23,282 nt of DNA, taken from assembly GCA_030592425.1 (NCBI GenBank), contig JAUVJK010000006.1, positions 1-23,282 on the forward strand. The letters are read 5' to 3'. Every line of letters starts with the position of its first letter. Within the stretch, counting starts at the first letter, position 1. This stretch comes from Candidatus Moraniibacteriota bacterium. GTDB taxonomy: Bacteria; Patescibacteriota; Minisyncoccia; Moranbacterales; GCA-2747515. Made by a program: the position numbers and the translations under genes. A model generated the notes under the pieces. That model searched no databases and was not told the origin of the DNA. It saw only the letters and a list, made by a program, of their open reading frames with translations. Shown here in pieces: positions 22,190 to 23,282 of the stretch.

Positions 22190-22534
22190 ATGGCAAAATT
22201 GCAACACATAGGATTAAAGTTTTTTATAGCACTCACGCTTATTGCGTTAGTTGTGGTTTTTGTGTTAATTCTTTGGATCAATAATTTACGAAGTGAGGCA
22301 CAATTAAGTACAACTGATCAACAAGAAAAAGTCTTGAAAGAAAAGGCGATCCGAGATATGCAATTGGTATTTGTCCAGCGACGTGAGGAGATGATTCGTA
22401 GGGCAATCTATCAACCAACTGAAGAAGTAGTAGAAAAAACGGTAACATCAACAGAAGTTCCTGGAAAGGTGATCGAAGTACAGGAAGAAGTAGAAGTTGT
22501 AAAAAAAGCTGATAAAGAAACAAAAACATCATAA
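22190..22534 (+). CDS. Hypothetical single-pass membrane protein, 114 aa
   Basis: Unrecognised. From ATG 22190 the product has a short basic start (MAKLQHIGLK), one strong transmembrane helix at about 10-30 (FFIALTLIALVVVFVLILWI) and a charged tail of about 80 residues with coiled-coil potential (DQQEKVLKEKAIRDMQLVFVQRREEMIRR) and a Val/Glu/Lys-rich end. The topology with the tail outside is inferred. It resembles small FtsL/FtsB-like envelope proteins in layout only. An extended -10 (TGGTATACT, 22162-22170) lies 19 bp upstream, while the in-frame start at 22130 is upstream of this promoter and is rejected. The next gene begins 4 bp later, so they are cotranscribed. Confidence 0.72.
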   Translation: MAKLQHIGLKFFIALTLIALVVVFVLILWINNLRSEAQLSTTDQQEKVLKEKAIRDMQLVFVQRREEMIRRAIYQPTEEVVEKTVTSTEVPGKVIEVQEEVEVVKKADKETKTS

Positions 22535-22538
22535 TTTT

Positions 22539-22973
22539 ATGAAAATGAAACTATTTCTCTCATTACTGTGTATTATAGTGCTTTCAATCGGTATTATTGT
22601 TTATAATGCTGGTCAGACGAATGCGCAGGGTATTGTTGCAGGTGATCACGATAGTGAAGATGAAGAAGACGAAGAAGATGAAGAAGACGAGGAAGACGAG
22701 GAAGACGAGGAAGACGAAGAAGATGAAGAGGACGAGGAAGATGAGGATGAAAAGGAGGAATCAGAAAAAATTGTCGTTAAAGAAACACAGATCGTCACAA
22801 AACAGGTAAAATTGAGTGATACGATCACGCAAGATATTACGACGACGACGCGCTTTGATAGTGATGGTGACGGTATTTTTGATGAGGAAGATCAATATCC
22901 GACAATCAATAATTATCTGATCGTTGAGGATAACAATCGTAATGGTATCGTTGATGAATATGAACAGAAATAA
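22539..22973 (+). CDS. Secreted acidic protein with (EED) repeat and Ca-binding-type motifs
   Basis: 144 residues. Residues 1-29 form a signal peptide (KMKLFLSLLCIIVLSIGIIVY hydrophobic core region, likely cut near TNA-Q). Residues 40-74 are almost pure Glu/Asp with nine EED units. The C-terminus carries DSDGDGIFDEEDQYP (about 107-121), a thrombospondin type 3-like calcium motif, and DNNRNGIVDEYE, an EF-hand/dockerin-like loop. So the mature protein is probably extracellular and binds divalent cations; this is inference from motifs. It follows the membrane protein after 4 bp and overlaps the start of apbE, forming an envelope operon. The acidic tract is encoded by a 9-bp tandem DNA repeat likely to vary in length. 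Confidence 0.75.
   Translation: MKMKLFLSLLCIIVLSIGIIVYNAGQTNAQGIVAGDHDSEDEEDEEDEEDEEDEEDEEDEEDEEDEEDEDEKEESEKIVVKETQIVTKQVKLSDTITQDITTTTRFDSDGDGIFDEEDQYPTINNYLIVEDNNRNGIVDEYEQK
22662..22742. repeat. Nine tandem 9-bp units encoding Glu-Glu-Asp
   Basis: Units of the form GARGARGAY repeat nine times in frame. Synonymous differences (GAA/GAG, GAC/GAT) show it is not purely recent slippage, but copies such as GAGGAAGAC repeat exactly three times in a row. Confidence 0.9.
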
Positions 22974-23282
22974 GAATGAAAAGCAGAATAAAAAATTTAC
23001 GGTAACAATAGAATTTCGTGCGATGGGCACGGATGTGGCAATTGATATTGTGACAGAGGATCCTGACGATGCAAAAAAACTCTCTGCCACGGTACAATCG
23101 ATGTTTGAAGAGTATGAGGAGATCTTTAGTCGATTTCGTGCATCGAGTGAATTATCGCGATTGAATGCACGGTGTGGTGAGCGTGTGAAAGTAAGTACAT
23201 TATTATTCAGTGCAATCGAATTAGCGTGTACCTATTATGACCAGACACATGGTTATTTTGATCCACGGATCATTACAACGCT
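22954..23282 (+). CDS. apbE: FAD:protein FMN transferase ApbE (5' part, truncated by the window)
   Basis: The frame is open from ATG 22954 (or ATG 22960) to the window end, about 109 codons. ApbE transfers FMN from FAD to Thr/Ser of target proteins outside the cytoplasm, using Mg2+. Visible motifs: FRAMGTDVAIDIV, FEEYEEIFSRFRASSELSRLN, and THGYFDPRI, the conserved start of the flavin-binding core. No signal peptide or lipobox is seen in the first 18 residues, which are Asn/Lys-rich; ApbE is normally exported, so it may be cytoplasmic or anchored otherwise. The start overlaps the previous gene by 14-20 bp, implying coupling to the secreted acidic protein. The C-terminal half is missing here. 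Confidence 0.85.
   Translation, partial: MNMNRNKNEKQNKKFTVTIEFRAMGTDVAIDIVTEDPDDAKKLSATVQSMFEEYEEIFSRFRASSELSRLNARCGERVKVSTLLFSAIELACTYYDQTHGYFDPRIITT

Noticed and set aside
22646..22828. Poly-serine minus-strand ORF
   Set aside because: It is the antisense of the (EED)n repeat, with no start signal or context.
1..23282. tRNA or rRNA genes
   Set aside because: No cloverleaf-like segment with a T-loop GTTCRA pattern in suitable context, and no rRNA motif, was found on either strand by eye.

Overview
This window looks like part of the chromosome of a Candidate Phyla Radiation (Patescibacteria) bacterium, most like the Parcubacteria/Moranbacteria side. That is inferred from gene content: an FtsA-like ATPase beside a large single-pass 'baseplate J/gp47-like' protein, a compact HrcA, many short lineage-specific proteins, core genes largely lacking Shine-Dalgarno sequences, and AT-rich DNA with GATC-rich coding regions. 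TGA is used as a stop (for example 2737-2739 and 15983-15985), which argues against the recoded Gracilibacteria/Absconditabacteria.

Layout. 1-443: the 3' end of a DUF5648-like secreted-repeat protein, then an intergenic region with a heptamer array, a 20-bp palindrome and a terminator. 444-4945: PfkB sugar/nucleoside kinase, FtsA-like ATPase and baseplate-J-like membrane protein. 4946-5201: a promoter and terminator-like hairpin with no ORF between them, a candidate small RNA. 5202-9543: the infA-rpmJ-rpsM-rpsK-rpsD-rpoA-rplQ-rplM-rpsI translation/transcription operon. 9734-12194 (minus): dnaB, recR and an unknown gene. 12420-12866: an unknown monocistronic gene. 12887-15309 (minus): corA then cysS. 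15438-17446: yidD, a Cys-containing small protein and two unknown units with near-consensus promoters, leaders, SD sites and terminators. 17543-21419: a CIRCE-controlled heat-shock operon, hrcA, a NUDIX-GrpE fusion and dnaK. 21420-22189: a gene-poor stretch with inverted repeats, a G9 tract and apparent gene remnants. 22190 to the end: a membrane-anchored protein, an acidic secreted protein with an (EED)n repeat and Ca-binding-type motifs, and the 5' part of apbE.

How it works together. The operons cover ribosome assembly and RNA polymerase, replication and repair, tRNA charging, protein-folding stress, membrane insertion (YidD) and an envelope cluster next to a flavin transferase. Two start modes are visible. 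dnaB, hrcA, yidD, infA and corA have -10 boxes only 6-11 nt before ATG, which predicts leaderless or near-leaderless mRNAs. Several unknown genes instead have TTGACG-N17 promoters, longer 5' leaders and clear SD sites. The most unusual points are the single-ORF NUDIX-GrpE fusion inside the CIRCE operon, the candidate small RNA just before infA, the leader-peptide unit at 16178-16264, and the secreted (EED)n/EF-like protein with a nearby partial duplicate.
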